The notes: generated from the letters alone by a model not told the origin. A DNA stretch of 64,000 bases from PALSA-607 sp963737705 (GCA_963737705.1 CAVTTP010000003.1:434001-498000), one strand, 5' to 3'; positions 43,468 to 52,959 are shown, numbered from the stretch's first letter. A program made the numbers and translations.

Positions 43468-45318
43468 GTGACGAGCTCGGAGCAGGAGTTCAGCGACTTC
43501 GTCGCTGGCTTTGCTGACCCGCTCGCGCGGCTCGCTTTCCTGCTGAGTGCGGGCACCGGCCTCGATTCCGCAGACATGACCATTGCGGCACTCGCATCTG
43601 TTCGCCGGCGATGGGCCGATGTCGAGGCAACAGGAGCGCCTGAACCGCTAGCGATCGAAGAGCTGGTGTCGGCGCTGCCGCGTCGCGATGTCGCGCGACC
43701 GGTAGCCCCCGCCGTCCCCGCATCAAGTTCTGACGCTGACTTTGACGCACGCCGGCTGCGCGCGGCGGCGTGGACCGCATGGAAATCGTTGGCCCCACGC
43801 CAACGGATCCCGTTGCTGCTCGACGACATGTCGGTCGCGGCACGGCGGTTGGACGGCATTGAGGTCGCGCAGTCGTCGCGGTCGGCACGACGAGCGTCGG
43901 TTCTCGCCGCCGGCGCATGGCGAATTCTGCGGCAAACGATGACGGCCGATCCGGTTACGCGCCGCCATGTCGACTCGATTGACGATGCGCACTTCGCCGC
44001 AGTTGTGCGTGACGCATTGCGCGAGCAGGCGGCGGCTCAGCCTGCATTGCTCGAGCCGCATCCGCGGATCCGGCAGCGGGCATCACAGCTGCGGTTACGC
44101 GCGGTCGGTGCGGTTGCAGCCTCGTTGATCCTCGTGATCGGTGTGGGTGCGGTCGCGGTATATGCGTCGGCGCCGAAGAAGCACAGCGTTCCGCCGGTCT
44201 CTGCCTCGACGCTTGCCGACTCGGTCAGTGACAGAGGGCCTGTCGTTGCATGGCCGACACGGGGTACAGCCGCAAAAAACGTCACGCTGATCACGAAACT
44301 GAAAGCGGCCTTCCTGCATGCGCATCCGGAAACCACGGGTCAGGTGCAGGTGCTGCTGGTCACCGACACCTCGAGCTACCGAATCGCCTACGTGACGGCT
44401 AAGTCGCCGACCGGCGTGCTTGAGTCGTGGTTCTACGGTCCAGTCGGCTCGAACGATCTTGTCGAAGGCGTCGTGCAGTACGGCGGCGGCCTGGACGCCC
44501 ATACCGAGATCCTCGCGACCGGGCTCGCCGACGCGGAGGGTCACACCCAGCTTGTCGTGCTCGCGCCGCCTGGGACGCGCACGATGTCAGTGACCACCGC
44601 CGACACCGCAACCACGACATCCGCGTCATCGGCCTTGCGTGATTCGGACGGCGTCGCAGTCAAGGCGGTACCCACCGGTTCGATCGGGTCGCTCAGTGTG
44701 GTCGCGCGGGTTGGACAGTCCGATGTGGTGAGTCAAGGGATGCAAACCCTCGCACTCAGCCCCACGTTCGAAGGTGCGAGCGCACCCTTTGAACCGCAGG
44801 GGGTGCCGTCGTTCGCCGCCGAGCGGGGCAGCCCAGATCCGCAGGTGCTCGCGCAGGCGGCGAACGACGCCGGGCTGATGGCTAGGCAAGACGGCCCGGC
44901 CAACTACGTGCAGATGAAAGTCCTGTGGGGCGGCACAGATCAAGCCGCAAACCGCATCGTGGTCGTCCGGATGAAGATGGAGCTGTCTGACGTGTTGTTG
45001 GTCAGCTGGGAAGACCGAGCCGGTGTGCCCCGCCAGGAGACCGAAGCCATCGCCGATCCGAGCACGCCGGATGCGCCGCTGGCGTTCAGCTACGCGGGCT
45101 CTGGAAGTCCTCGGGTTGCGGTTCTGGGCGCGCCCGGTGACTCGAGTGCCGCTCTCGTCTTTGCGGGCAAGCAGCAGCCCGCGGTGCCATTGGACAGCAC
45201 CGGCTTCACCAGCTTCCGGCTCACCGATGACACTTGGTTGACGTCGTCTGGCCTGGCCGTGAACCTGCTCGGCCCAGCTGGCAACGTTGTCAAAACCATT
45301 CCGATCCCGGCCTTGTAG
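43468..45318 (+). CDS. degenerate sigma-like domain fused to a membrane-anchored outer domain (paralogue 1)
   Basis: Residues 1-70 of the 616-residue protein resemble sigma region 2 of SigE-family factors (FSDFVAGFADPLARLAFLLS, VRRRWADVEATGAPEP). Residues about 105-155 resemble region 4 (SLAPRQRIPLLLDDMSVAAR), but the helix-turn-helix is eroded. One transmembrane helix follows at about 213-235, then an outer domain of about 380 residues. It lies seven bases after the dehydrogenase gene and 15 bases before its paralogue. The function is unknown; a regulator derived from a sigma/anti-sigma pair is inferred. Confidence 0.75.
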   Translation: MTSSEQEFSDFVAGFADPLARLAFLLSAGTGLDSADMTIAALASVRRRWADVEATGAPEPLAIEELVSALPRRDVARPVAPAVPASSSDADFDARRLRAAAWTAWKSLAPRQRIPLLLDDMSVAARRLDGIEVAQSSRSARRASVLAAGAWRILRQTMTADPVTRRHVDSIDDAHFAAVVRDALREQAAAQPALLEPHPRIRQRASQLRLRAVGAVAASLILVIGVGAVAVYASAPKKHSVPPVSASTLADSVSDRGPVVAWPTRGTAAKNVTLITKLKAAFLHAHPETTGQVQVLLVTDTSSYRIAYVTAKSPTGVLESWFYGPVGSNDLVEGVVQYGGGLDAHTEILATGLADAEGHTQLVVLAPPGTRTMSVTTADTATTTSASSALRDSDGVAVKAVPTGSIGSLSVVARVGQSDVVSQGMQTLALSPTFEGASAPFEPQGVPSFAAERGSPDPQVLAQAANDAGLMARQDGPANYVQMKVLWGGTDQAANRIVVVRMKMELSDVLLVSWEDRAGVPRQETEAIADPSTPDAPLAFSYAGSGSPRVAVLGAPGDSSAALVFAGKQQPAVPLDSTGFTSFRLTDDTWLTSSGLAVNLLGPAGNVVKTIPIPAL

Positions 45319-45333
45319 AGAGACGCTGTAGTG

Positions 45334-47421
45334 ATGGCGCGCGTCGAGAACGAGTTCCGGGAGTTCGTGGTCGGCTTCGCCGACCCACTCGCGCGGCTCG
45401 CGTTCTTGCTGACTGCGGGCGCGTCGGGGGATCCGGCTGCGTTGTGTGCCGATGCGCTTGCTCGCGTCCGGCGGCAGTGGCGAGACGCCGAGGTGACCGG
45501 CGCTCCGGAGCCCCTCGCCGTCGAAGCACTGGTGTCAGCACTGCCGCATCGTCGGCAATTCCACCTGCGCGGGCCTGTTGCGGCCGATGAGGTGGAGGAC
45601 GACTACGTTCTGGCAACGGCTGGCGCAGCGACCGTGAATCACGATGCGTTTCGGCGTCCCGTTGCCGGCGACGAACGCGCACCCGAGAATTTCGCCGACG
45701 TCGGCGCCGGAGTTGACGAGGCGGTCGACCTGGACGTGCTGCACGACGCATTCTGGAAGGCGTGGCAAGGCCTGACCCCACGCCAGCGAGTGCCGGTTGT
45801 GCTCGCGGATCCGTCAGTTGCGTCTCGGAGATTGGTCGGCGTCGGCGTCCCCGAATCGTTTGGTTCGCCGAGACGGGTTGACCTGATCGCCTCCGGCGCG
45901 CTCGCACAGTTACGGGCGACCCTCGCGGCCGATCCGACGGTCGCTGCGACGGTCGGCAAACTGCAAGGCCGCTTTTTCACGGACGCACTTGCCGACACAT
46001 TGCGTGAGCACGCATCGACGCCCCCGCGTGTTATTGATCCTTATCCCGCGGTCGTGCATCGGGCACAGCGGCTGGGGCGGCGAGCACTTGTCGCGGGCGC
46101 TGTTGTGCTGGTCGTTCTTGCCACCGGATTCGTGGTTGCCGTTCAGGCATCGCAGCCGACGAAGAAGACGTCGGTCGCTGCGGCCGCGTCCGCCTCGCGA
46201 GGTAGTTCGCCGGCGCTGGTGCGGACCGGACCATCGCCGACCTTTACTGGCAGTCTTTCCCCGCAGGGGCCGTTCGCCCCGGCCGCAGCTCCGGGGGCGC
46301 CGGTTCTCGTCGTGCCGTGGTCGACGCGAGGAACCGCCGCCAAGGACAGCGTCTTGATCTCGCACCTGAAGTCGTACTTCGCCACGGTGCACGCGGACGC
46401 CACCGGGCAGATTCAGGTGTTACTCGCTACCGACACATCGACGCTGCGGATCGCGTACGTGACGTCGAACTCGCGCAACGGCGTCATCCAGTCATGGTTT
46501 TACGGTCCCGTCGGCTCCGACAACCTGGTCGAGGGTGCCACGAGTTACGGCGGCAGCCTGCTGCCCGACAGCATCCTCGCGGACGGCCTGATCGACACCA
46601 ACGGGCACGAGCAGTACGTCGTGATCGCGCCGCCCGACACGACCGGAATCCAGATCGCCGACTTCGACTTCGACGACCCGAGCGTTGGCACCGGGTTCAC
46701 TGCGTTGCCGTATCAGAACGGGATCGCGGTGAAAGAGATGTCGGCGGGTGCGACGGCGGCCAGCTTCGTTATCGACGTGAGCATCGGGTCATCGACCTAC
46801 ACGATCAAGGATGCACCCGACATCCAGCTACGGCCACAGTTCGTCGGCGCGGTCACGAGTGATGGACCGCCGTCGGCGCCGTTGCCCACGCCGCCGGTCG
46901 AGAACGGCCACCCTGACGGGACATTGCTGACGGAGGCGCTTCAGGACGCAGCCGTCTGGGAAGGCTCGAACCCGATCGTTGCCGCCCGCCCGGTGGTGCT
47001 GTGGGCCGGTACCGACGCCGCGAAGACCAAGGTCGTGGTGCTCCGGGTGAAGACGAAGGCGTACGACTTGCTGCTCGTCGAATGGAGTGGTGGCGCGCCG
47101 GGAGATCACGCCGAATACCTCGTCGACTCCGGCGCGCCCGACGTCCCGATTGCGTTCGCCTACCGCGCGCTCGACGGGACGCGGCTGGGCGTGATCGCAT
47201 CGAACGGCGCGGCAAGCGCGGAGTTGGTTGGCGACGGTGCCACCTCGAAGCCGGTCGCGTTCAGTTCGACGGGGTTCGCCAGCTTCCGGGTCCCGAGCCC
47301 GCCCGCGGATCCGAATGACGATGGCGCTGGTGCGCTAGGCATCGTCGCCAAGGTGCAACTGCTCGACTCGTCTGGCCACCCGCTCACTGCACTGTCGGTA
47401 CCACCAGCGCTCGGCGGGTGA
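45334..47421 (+). CDS. degenerate sigma-like domain fused to a membrane-anchored outer domain (paralogue 2)
   Basis: The 695-residue protein is a clear paralogue of the preceding gene. The N-terminus is FREFVVGFADPLARLAFLLT, the region-4-like part is GLTPRQRVPVVLADPSVASR, a transmembrane helix (ALVAGAVVLVVLATGFVVAV) lies near residue 250, and the outer domain shares SWFYGPVGSDNLVEGATSYG. A GTG at 45331 is an alternative start. Its last codons run into a 26-base tandem repeat. Both copies keep long, intact frames, so they are probably functional. Confidence 0.75.
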   Translation: MARVENEFREFVVGFADPLARLAFLLTAGASGDPAALCADALARVRRQWRDAEVTGAPEPLAVEALVSALPHRRQFHLRGPVAADEVEDDYVLATAGAATVNHDAFRRPVAGDERAPENFADVGAGVDEAVDLDVLHDAFWKAWQGLTPRQRVPVVLADPSVASRRLVGVGVPESFGSPRRVDLIASGALAQLRATLAADPTVAATVGKLQGRFFTDALADTLREHASTPPRVIDPYPAVVHRAQRLGRRALVAGAVVLVVLATGFVVAVQASQPTKKTSVAAAASASRGSSPALVRTGPSPTFTGSLSPQGPFAPAAAPGAPVLVVPWSTRGTAAKDSVLISHLKSYFATVHADATGQIQVLLATDTSTLRIAYVTSNSRNGVIQSWFYGPVGSDNLVEGATSYGGSLLPDSILADGLIDTNGHEQYVVIAPPDTTGIQIADFDFDDPSVGTGFTALPYQNGIAVKEMSAGATAASFVIDVSIGSSTYTIKDAPDIQLRPQFVGAVTSDGPPSAPLPTPPVENGHPDGTLLTEALQDAAVWEGSNPIVAARPVVLWAGTDAAKTKVVVLRVKTKAYDLLLVEWSGGAPGDHAEYLVDSGAPDVPIAFAYRALDGTRLGVIASNGAASAELVGDGATSKPVAFSSTGFASFRVPSPPADPNDDGAGALGIVAKVQLLDSSGHPLTALSVPPALGG

Positions 47422-47475
47422 AACTCCGCGTGGCGTAGTGCGGGTGAAACTCCGCGTGGCGTAGTGCGGGTAGTG
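47415..47475. repeat. 26-base tandem repeat across a gene end
   Basis: Two identical 26-base units (47415-47440 and 47441-47466; each starts CGGGTGAAACTCC and ends GGCGTAGTG) are followed by a nine-base remnant, CGGGTAGTG. The first unit contains the stop codon of the preceding gene. The repeat ends just upstream of the ilvD -10 box. Confidence 0.8.
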
Positions 47476-47492
47476 ACGTAAGGTTTCGCGTC

Positions 47493-49184
47493 ATGACGAC
47501 GACACACGATCCGGACATCAAGCCACGCAGCCGCGTGGTGACCGATGGCATCGAGGCCACCGCTTCGCGAGGGATGCTGCGCGCCGTAGGGATGGGCGAC
47601 GACGACTGGGTCAAGCCGCAGATCGGGGTCGCCAGTTCGTGGAACGAGATCACCCCGTGCAACCTGTCGCTCGACCGACTGGCGAAGTCGGCGAAAGAGG
47701 GTGTGCACGCCGCCGGGGGATACCCGCTCGAGTTCGGCACGATCTCGGTGTCCGACGGGATCTCGATGGGCCATGAGGGCATGCACTTCTCGCTGGTGTC
47801 GCGCGAGGTGATTGCCGACTCGGTCGAAACCGTCATGATGGCCGAGCGGCTCGACGGATCGGTGCTACTCGCCGGCTGTGACAAGTCGTTGCCCGGCATG
47901 TTGATGGCGGCGGCGCGGCTCGACCTCGCTTCGGTGTTCCTGTACGCGGGCACCACGCTGGCCGGCAAGATCGGCGACCGCGACAACATCACCATCATCG
48001 ATGCGTTCGAGGCTGTCGGTGGTTGCGTGCGCGGCTTGGTCACCCGCGAAGAGGTCGACGCGATTGAGAGGGTGTTCTGCCAGGTCGAAGGTGCCTGCGC
48101 CGGCATGTACACCGCCAACACCATGGCCTGTGCGGCAGAGGCGCTCGGCATGTCACTGCCCGGATCCGCCGCACCTCCTGCTCCCGACCGGCGGCGCGAC
48201 GGATTCGCGCGCGCATCGGGCGAGGCCGTCGTCGGCTTGCTGCGGCTGGGAATCACCGCCCGGCAGATCCTGACGAAGACGGCGTTCGACAACGCGATCG
48301 CCGTCGTCATGGCCCTCGGCGGCTCGACGAATGCCGTTCTGCACCTGCTCGCGATCGCCCGCGAGGCTGGGGTTGGCCTTGACCTCGACGACTTCAACCG
48401 CATCGGCGACCGGGTTCCGCACCTGGCCGACGTCAAGCCGTTCGGGCGCTATGTCATGAGCGACGTCGACCACGTGGGCGGTGTTCCGGTCGTGATGAAG
48501 GCGCTGCTTGATGCAGGGCTGATCGACGGCTCCGCTCTTACGGTCACCGGCCGCACGGTGGCCGAGAATCTCGCCGAAGTGCGACCCGTCGACCCCGACG
48601 GCAAGGTCATTCACGCGATGAACGACCCGATCCACCGCACCGGCGGGCTGACGATCCTGCGCGGATCGCTGGCTCCTGACGGCGCGGTCGTGAAGACCGC
48701 CGGTCTCGACCGTGCCGTGTTCGAGGGCACCGCGCGGGTGTTCGACGGCGAGCGAGCCGCGATGGACGCCGTCGAGAACGGGTCGTTGCAGGCCGGCGAC
48801 GTCGTGGTCATTCGCAACGAGGGACCCAAGGGCGGGCCGGGCATGCGGGAGATGCTCGCTGTGACGGGCGCGATCAAGGGCGCCGGTCTCGGCAAGGACG
48901 TCTTGCTGCTGACCGACGGCCGGTTCTCCGGCGGAACGACCGGCCTCTGCATCGCGCACGTCGCTCCCGAGGCGGTCGACGGCGGCCCGATCGCGTTCGT
49001 GCGCGACGGCGACGTGATCAAGCTCGACGTCGCCACCCGCACGCTCGATCTCGTGGTGGACGACGAGGAGCTGGCGAAGAGGCGGATCGGCTGGGAGCCG
49101 ATGGCGCCGAAGTACACGACGGGTGTGCTGTCGAAGTACCGCAAGCTCGTCGGCTCCGCGGCTTACGGCGCCGTCTGCAGTTAG
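47493..49184 (+). CDS. ilvD: dihydroxy-acid dehydratase
   Basis: IlvD dehydrates dihydroxy acids to the 2-oxoacids of valine and isoleucine. The 563-residue protein has Fe-S ligand cysteines in LAGCDKSLPGM and GACAGMYTANTM, plus the family ending GRFSGGTTGLCIAHVAPEA. The ATG follows a TAAGGT -10 box at 47479-47484 and is probably leaderless. It stands alone ahead of the ilvBNC unit. Confidence 0.95.
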   Translation: MTTTHDPDIKPRSRVVTDGIEATASRGMLRAVGMGDDDWVKPQIGVASSWNEITPCNLSLDRLAKSAKEGVHAAGGYPLEFGTISVSDGISMGHEGMHFSLVSREVIADSVETVMMAERLDGSVLLAGCDKSLPGMLMAAARLDLASVFLYAGTTLAGKIGDRDNITIIDAFEAVGGCVRGLVTREEVDAIERVFCQVEGACAGMYTANTMACAAEALGMSLPGSAAPPAPDRRRDGFARASGEAVVGLLRLGITARQILTKTAFDNAIAVVMALGGSTNAVLHLLAIAREAGVGLDLDDFNRIGDRVPHLADVKPFGRYVMSDVDHVGGVPVVMKALLDAGLIDGSALTVTGRTVAENLAEVRPVDPDGKVIHAMNDPIHRTGGLTILRGSLAPDGAVVKTAGLDRAVFEGTARVFDGERAAMDAVENGSLQAGDVVVIRNEGPKGGPGMREMLAVTGAIKGAGLGKDVLLLTDGRFSGGTTGLCIAHVAPEAVDGGPIAFVRDGDVIKLDVATRTLDLVVDDEELAKRRIGWEPMAPKYTTGVLSKYRKLVGSAAYGAVCS

Positions 49185-49336
49185 CACCCCAACCCCACGC
49201 CGTCCGCCCGGAGTTGGAAGCTCGAGGACGCGCTCTATAGCGTCCCGGGCCTTCCAAGTTGGTGGTGTGACGGTGGGAGGTAGTAGGAAGTCCTTGTATT
49301 TATGGGTTTCCGGGTCCATTAGCGACCTGTGGGTGT

Positions 49337-49365
49337 TTGACATATCCGGACGCGTAAGACAATCT
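49337..49365 (+). promoter_or_regulatory. ilvBNC promoter
   Basis: A consensus TTGACA lies at 49337-49342 and CAATCT at 49360-49365, with a 17-base spacer. The predicted transcript begins at about 49372, next to the GTG of the leader peptide. From 49185 to 49336 I see no other feature. Confidence 0.6.
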
Positions 49366-49372
49366 TGAACGC

Positions 49373-49411
49373 GTGCAGACCCTTCTTGTAGTAAGTGAGC
49401 GCGCAGGCTGA
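49373..49411 (+). CDS. ilvL: ilvB operon leader peptide
   Basis: A 12-codon frame reads VQTLLVVSERAG. The run Leu-Leu-Val-Val lets the ribosome sense leucine and valine supply. It starts at the first bases of the predicted transcript and is followed by alternative hairpins and a terminator, as in attenuators of ilvB operons in other actinobacteria. Confidence 0.85.
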   Translation: MQTLLVVSERAG

Positions 49412-49470
49412 CCTCCAGGTCCGCTAGCGCGCCGCCCCTCTGTGCTTCACGGCACGAGGGGCTTTTTGTT
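49399..49470 (+). terminator. ilvBNC attenuator
   Basis: A first hairpin pairs GCGCGC at 49399-49404 with GCGCGC at 49427-49432 and encloses GACC-TCCA-GGTC. The terminator pairs GCCCCTC (49434-49440) with GAGGGGC (49456-49462), continues as GTGC/GCAC, and ends in TTTTT (49463-49467). Ribosome position on the leader peptide would decide which structure forms. ilvB starts 60 bases later. Confidence 0.8.
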
Positions 49471-49529
49471 GCCCGAGTGTGAACCGTGTTGGCCGAGTGT
49501 GAATCGCCGCAGTGAGATGGAGAGCTGAG

Positions 49530-51275
49530 ATGAGTGAGCAGATAACTGGCGCGAAGTCGCTGGTGCTCGCGCTGGAACGTGCCGGCGCCGAAATCGCGTT
49601 CGGGATCCCCGGCGGTGCGATCCTGCCGCTGTACGACCCGCTCTTCGACTCCGTGAAGCTGCGGCACGTCCTTGTCCGCCACGAGCAGGGTGCCGGACAC
49701 GCGGCCGAGGGCTACGCGATGGCGACCGGCAAGGTCGGCGTGTGCATGGCCACGTCGGGGCCGGGCGCGACGAACCTCGTCACCCCGATCTCGAACGCGT
49801 ACATGGACTCCACGCCCATCGTCGCGATCACCGGCCAGGTTCCGTCGTCCGCCATTGGGTCTGACGCGTTCCAAGAGGCCGACATCCGCGGCATCACGAT
49901 GCCGATCACGAAGCACAACTTCCTCGTCACCAACCCCGACGAGATTGCACGGACTGTGGCAGAGGCGTTCTACATCGCGTCGACGGGCCGGCCTGGGCCG
50001 GTGCTCGTCGACGTTGCGAAAGACGCGCTTCAGGCGATGACGACCTTCGACTACCCCGACAAGGTCGATCTCCCGGGCTACCGCCCGGCCGCCAAGCCGC
50101 ACAGCAAGCAGATCCGTGAAGCTGCGAAGCTGATCGTGTCGTCCAAGAGGCCGGTGCTGTATGTCGGCGGCGGCGTGCAGATCGCCCGCGCGACCAGTGA
50201 GTTGAAGCAGCTCGCAGAGTTGACCGGGATACCGGTCGTCACCACGCTGATGGCGCGCGGCGCATTCCCCGACAACCACCCGCAGCACATGGGGATGCCG
50301 GGCATGCACGGCACGGTCGGTGCGGTCGGCGCGTTGCAGAAGGCCGACCTGCTGATCGCCCTGGGTGCCCGGTTCGACGACCGCGTCACAGGCAAGCTGT
50401 CGAGTTTCGCCCCCGACGCAACGATCATTCACGCCGACATCGACCCGGCCGAGATCTCGAAGAACCGCACCGCCGACGTCCCGATCGTTGGTGACGCACG
50501 CGAGGTGATCGCCGATCTCATCGTCGCGGTGAAGTCCGAACTCGAAGCGGGCAATCAGGCCGACCTCACGGCCTGGTGGCGCCAGCTCGACCAGTGGCGC
50601 ACGGTCTATCCGCTCGGCTACGACACGCCGTCCGATGGAACGCTGTCGCCGCAATACGTGATCGAGCGGCTTGGCAACATCGTCGGTCCTGACGCGGTCT
50701 ACGTCGCGGGCGTCGGTCAGCACCAGATGTGGGCTGCGCACTACCTGCCACACGAAAAACCGCACACGTGGATCAACTCGGGTGGCGCAGGCACGATGGG
50801 CTTTGCGGTGCCGGCGGCAATGGGCGCGAAGTTCGGTCGGCCCGACTCGACGGTGTGGGCGATCGACGGCGACGGGTGCTTCCAGATGACCAACCAGGAG
50901 TTGGTGACCTGCGCACTCGAAGGCGCGCCGATCAAGGTTGCGCTGATCAACAACGGCGCGCTCGGCATGGTGCGGCAATGGCAGACGCTCTTCTACAACT
51001 CGCGCTACTCCAATACCGACCTGCACTCACGTCGGATCCCGGACTTCGTGAAGCTGGCCGACGCAATGGGCTGCATCGGTCTGCGCTGCGACAGTGCGGA
51101 CGATGTCGACGCGACGATCGAGAAGGCGATGGGCATCAACGATGCTCCTGTCGTCATCGACTTCGGCGTGCACAAGGACGCCATGGTGTGGCCGATGGTG
51201 GCCGCCGGTACCAGCAACGACGACATCAAGGTGGCCCGCGACCTCGCGCCCGCCTGGGACGGCGAGGAGCTCTAA
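49530..51275 (+). CDS. ilvB: acetolactate synthase large subunit
   Basis: The catalytic subunit condenses pyruvate with pyruvate or 2-oxobutyrate. The 581-residue ThDP enzyme has FGIPGGAILPLYDPLFD, the catalytic Glu in RHEQGAGHAAEGYA and the ThDP motif GDGCFQMTNQELVTC. I chose ATG 49530 over an upstream GTG because the family start begins there and GGAG lies nine bases before. The stop overlaps the ilvN start by one base. Confidence 0.95.
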   Translation: MSEQITGAKSLVLALERAGAEIAFGIPGGAILPLYDPLFDSVKLRHVLVRHEQGAGHAAEGYAMATGKVGVCMATSGPGATNLVTPISNAYMDSTPIVAITGQVPSSAIGSDAFQEADIRGITMPITKHNFLVTNPDEIARTVAEAFYIASTGRPGPVLVDVAKDALQAMTTFDYPDKVDLPGYRPAAKPHSKQIREAAKLIVSSKRPVLYVGGGVQIARATSELKQLAELTGIPVVTTLMARGAFPDNHPQHMGMPGMHGTVGAVGALQKADLLIALGARFDDRVTGKLSSFAPDATIIHADIDPAEISKNRTADVPIVGDAREVIADLIVAVKSELEAGNQADLTAWWRQLDQWRTVYPLGYDTPSDGTLSPQYVIERLGNIVGPDAVYVAGVGQHQMWAAHYLPHEKPHTWINSGGAGTMGFAVPAAMGAKFGRPDSTVWAIDGDGCFQMTNQELVTCALEGAPIKVALINNGALGMVRQWQTLFYNSRYSNTDLHSRRIPDFVKLADAMGCIGLRCDSADDVDATIEKAMGINDAPVVIDFGVHKDAMVWPMVAAGTSNDDIKVARDLAPAWDGEEL

Positions 51276-51799
51276 TGTCCAAACACACGCTCTCGGTGCT
51301 CGTCGAGAACAAACCCGGCGTCCTTGCCCGGATCGCCAGCCTGTTCGCGCGACGTGGATTCAACATCGACTCGCTCGCGGTCGGGCCGACTGAGTACGCG
51401 GACGTCTCGCGCATGACGATCGTGGTTAACGTCGAGGACAACCCGCTCGAGCAGGTCACCAAGCAGCTCAACAAGCTCATCAACGTGCTCAAGATTGTCG
51501 AGCTCGAGCCGGCCTCTTCGGTGTCGCGCGAGTTGCTGCTCGTGAAGGTGAAGGCCGACCCGCAGATCCGGTCGCAGGTGCTGGAGATCGTGCAACTGTT
51601 CCGCGCGAAGGTCATCGATGTCGCGGTCGACGCCGTGACGATCGAGGCGACCGGCGGCGCAGACAAGATCGAGGCGCTGCTGCGAGTGCTAGAACCGTTC
51701 GGCGTGAAGGAGCTCGCGCAATCGGGCATGGTCGCGATGGGCCGCGGTACGCGGTCGATCACCGACCGGACGCTGCGCCCTGTCGACCGCATCGCTTAA
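51275..51799 (+). CDS. ilvN: acetolactate synthase small (regulatory) subunit
   Basis: The 174-residue protein has the N-terminal ACT domain (LSVLVENKPGVLARIASLFA, FNIDSLAVGPTE) that binds valine for feedback inhibition, and the usual C-terminal domain (RELLLVKVKAD). It overlaps ilvB by one base (TAATG), so the subunits are made together. Confidence 0.95.
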   Translation: MSKHTLSVLVENKPGVLARIASLFARRGFNIDSLAVGPTEYADVSRMTIVVNVEDNPLEQVTKQLNKLINVLKIVELEPASSVSRELLLVKVKADPQIRSQVLEIVQLFRAKVIDVAVDAVTIEATGGADKIEALLRVLEPFGVKELAQSGMVAMGRGTRSITDRTLRPVDRIA

Positions 51800-51836
51800 T
51801 ACGCCCTAACAAACCCAACTAAGGAGCGCACGTCCC

Positions 51837-52838
51837 GTGCCTGTTGAGATCTTCTACGACGACGACACCGACCTGTCGATCATCCAGAACCGCCACGTCG
51901 CTGTGCTCGGATACGGCAGCCAGGGGCATGCGCACGCACTGTCGCTTCGCGACTCCGGTGTCGACGTGCGCGTCGGCCTGCTCGAGGGCTCGAAGAGCCG
52001 GGAAAAGGCAGAGTCGGAAGGCTTGCGCGTGCTCACTCCCGCGGCTGCTTGCGAGGAGGCCGACCTGATCATGGTGCTCGCACCTGACCCGGTGCAGCGT
52101 CACCTCTACAAGGACGCGATCGAGCCGAACCTCGTCGACGGCGATGCGATGTTCTTCGGGCACGGCCTGAACATCCGTTACGGCCTCATCACCCCGCCGT
52201 CCGGTATCGACGTTTGCATGGTGGCGCCGAAGGGGCCTGGGCACTTGGTGCGGCGGCAGTTCGAAGAGGGCCGTGGAGTGCCGGTGCTGCTCGCCGTCGA
52301 GCAGGACGCGACGGGCAAGGCGTGGGACCTCGTGAAGTCGTACGCGAAGGGCATCGGTGGCACCCGCGCCGGCGCATTGAAGACCACGTTCAAGGAAGAG
52401 ACCGAGACGGACTTGTTCGGTGAGCAGGTCGTGTTGTGTGGCGGACTTTCCGAGCTCATCAAGGCGGGCTTCGACACCCTCGTCGCCGCCGGCTACCAGC
52501 CCGAGGTTGCCTACTTCGAGTGCCTGCACGAGGTGAAGTTGATCGTCGACCTGATGTATGAGGGCGGCATCTCGAAGATGTACTGGTCGGTCTCGGAGAC
52601 CGCTGAGTACGGCGGCTACACCCGCGGTCCGCGCATCGTCACCGACGCGACCAAGGCCGAGATGAAGAACATTCTCGGCGAGATCCAGAACGGCGAGTTC
52701 GCCCGCGAGTGGATGGCCGAGTACGACGCCGGGCTGCCGAACTACAAGCAGTACTACAAGGAGAACACCGAGCACCCGATCGAGGTCACCGGCCGCGCCC
52801 TGCGCCCGATGATGAGCTGGATCACCGACGCCGAGTAG
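51837..52838 (+). CDS. ilvC: ketol-acid reductoisomerase
   Basis: IlvC isomerises and reduces acetolactate or acetohydroxybutyrate using NADPH. The 333-residue class I enzyme has the Rossmann motif VLGYGSQGHAHALSLRDSG, metal ligands in FKEETETDLFGEQ and ISDTAEYG-like SVSETAEYGGYTRGP. The GTG start has AAGGAG upstream. It is the third gene of the ilvBNC unit. Confidence 0.96.
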   Translation: MPVEIFYDDDTDLSIIQNRHVAVLGYGSQGHAHALSLRDSGVDVRVGLLEGSKSREKAESEGLRVLTPAAACEEADLIMVLAPDPVQRHLYKDAIEPNLVDGDAMFFGHGLNIRYGLITPPSGIDVCMVAPKGPGHLVRRQFEEGRGVPVLLAVEQDATGKAWDLVKSYAKGIGGTRAGALKTTFKEETETDLFGEQVVLCGGLSELIKAGFDTLVAAGYQPEVAYFECLHEVKLIVDLMYEGGISKMYWSVSETAEYGGYTRGPRIVTDATKAEMKNILGEIQNGEFAREWMAEYDAGLPNYKQYYKENTEHPIEVTGRALRPMMSWITDAE

Positions 52839-52907
52839 CCGGTTGCCGCCCGGGCCCTCCGTGTGCCCGGGGTGCCGGAAGTTGATCACGTTAAGCAGCC
52901 GTATAGG

Positions 52908-52959
52908 GCCTGAGGCAGGTGTACAGACCTGCTTCGGCTACATCTCGGCTGCCTCAGGC
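52908..52959. terminator. inverted repeat after ilvC
   Basis: GCCTGAGGCAG (52908-52918) and CTGCCTCAGGC (52949-52959) are perfect complements. An alternative hairpin CAGGT/ACCTG sits inside. It probably ends ilvBNC transcripts, although no T-run follows. Confidence 0.45.

Noticed and set aside
48153..51026. A 957-codon open frame on the minus strand across ilvD and ilvB
   Set aside because: It lies opposite two well-conserved enzymes and the ilvB attenuator. Its composition (Arg/His/Asp-rich, no motif) is what high-GC antisense frames give.
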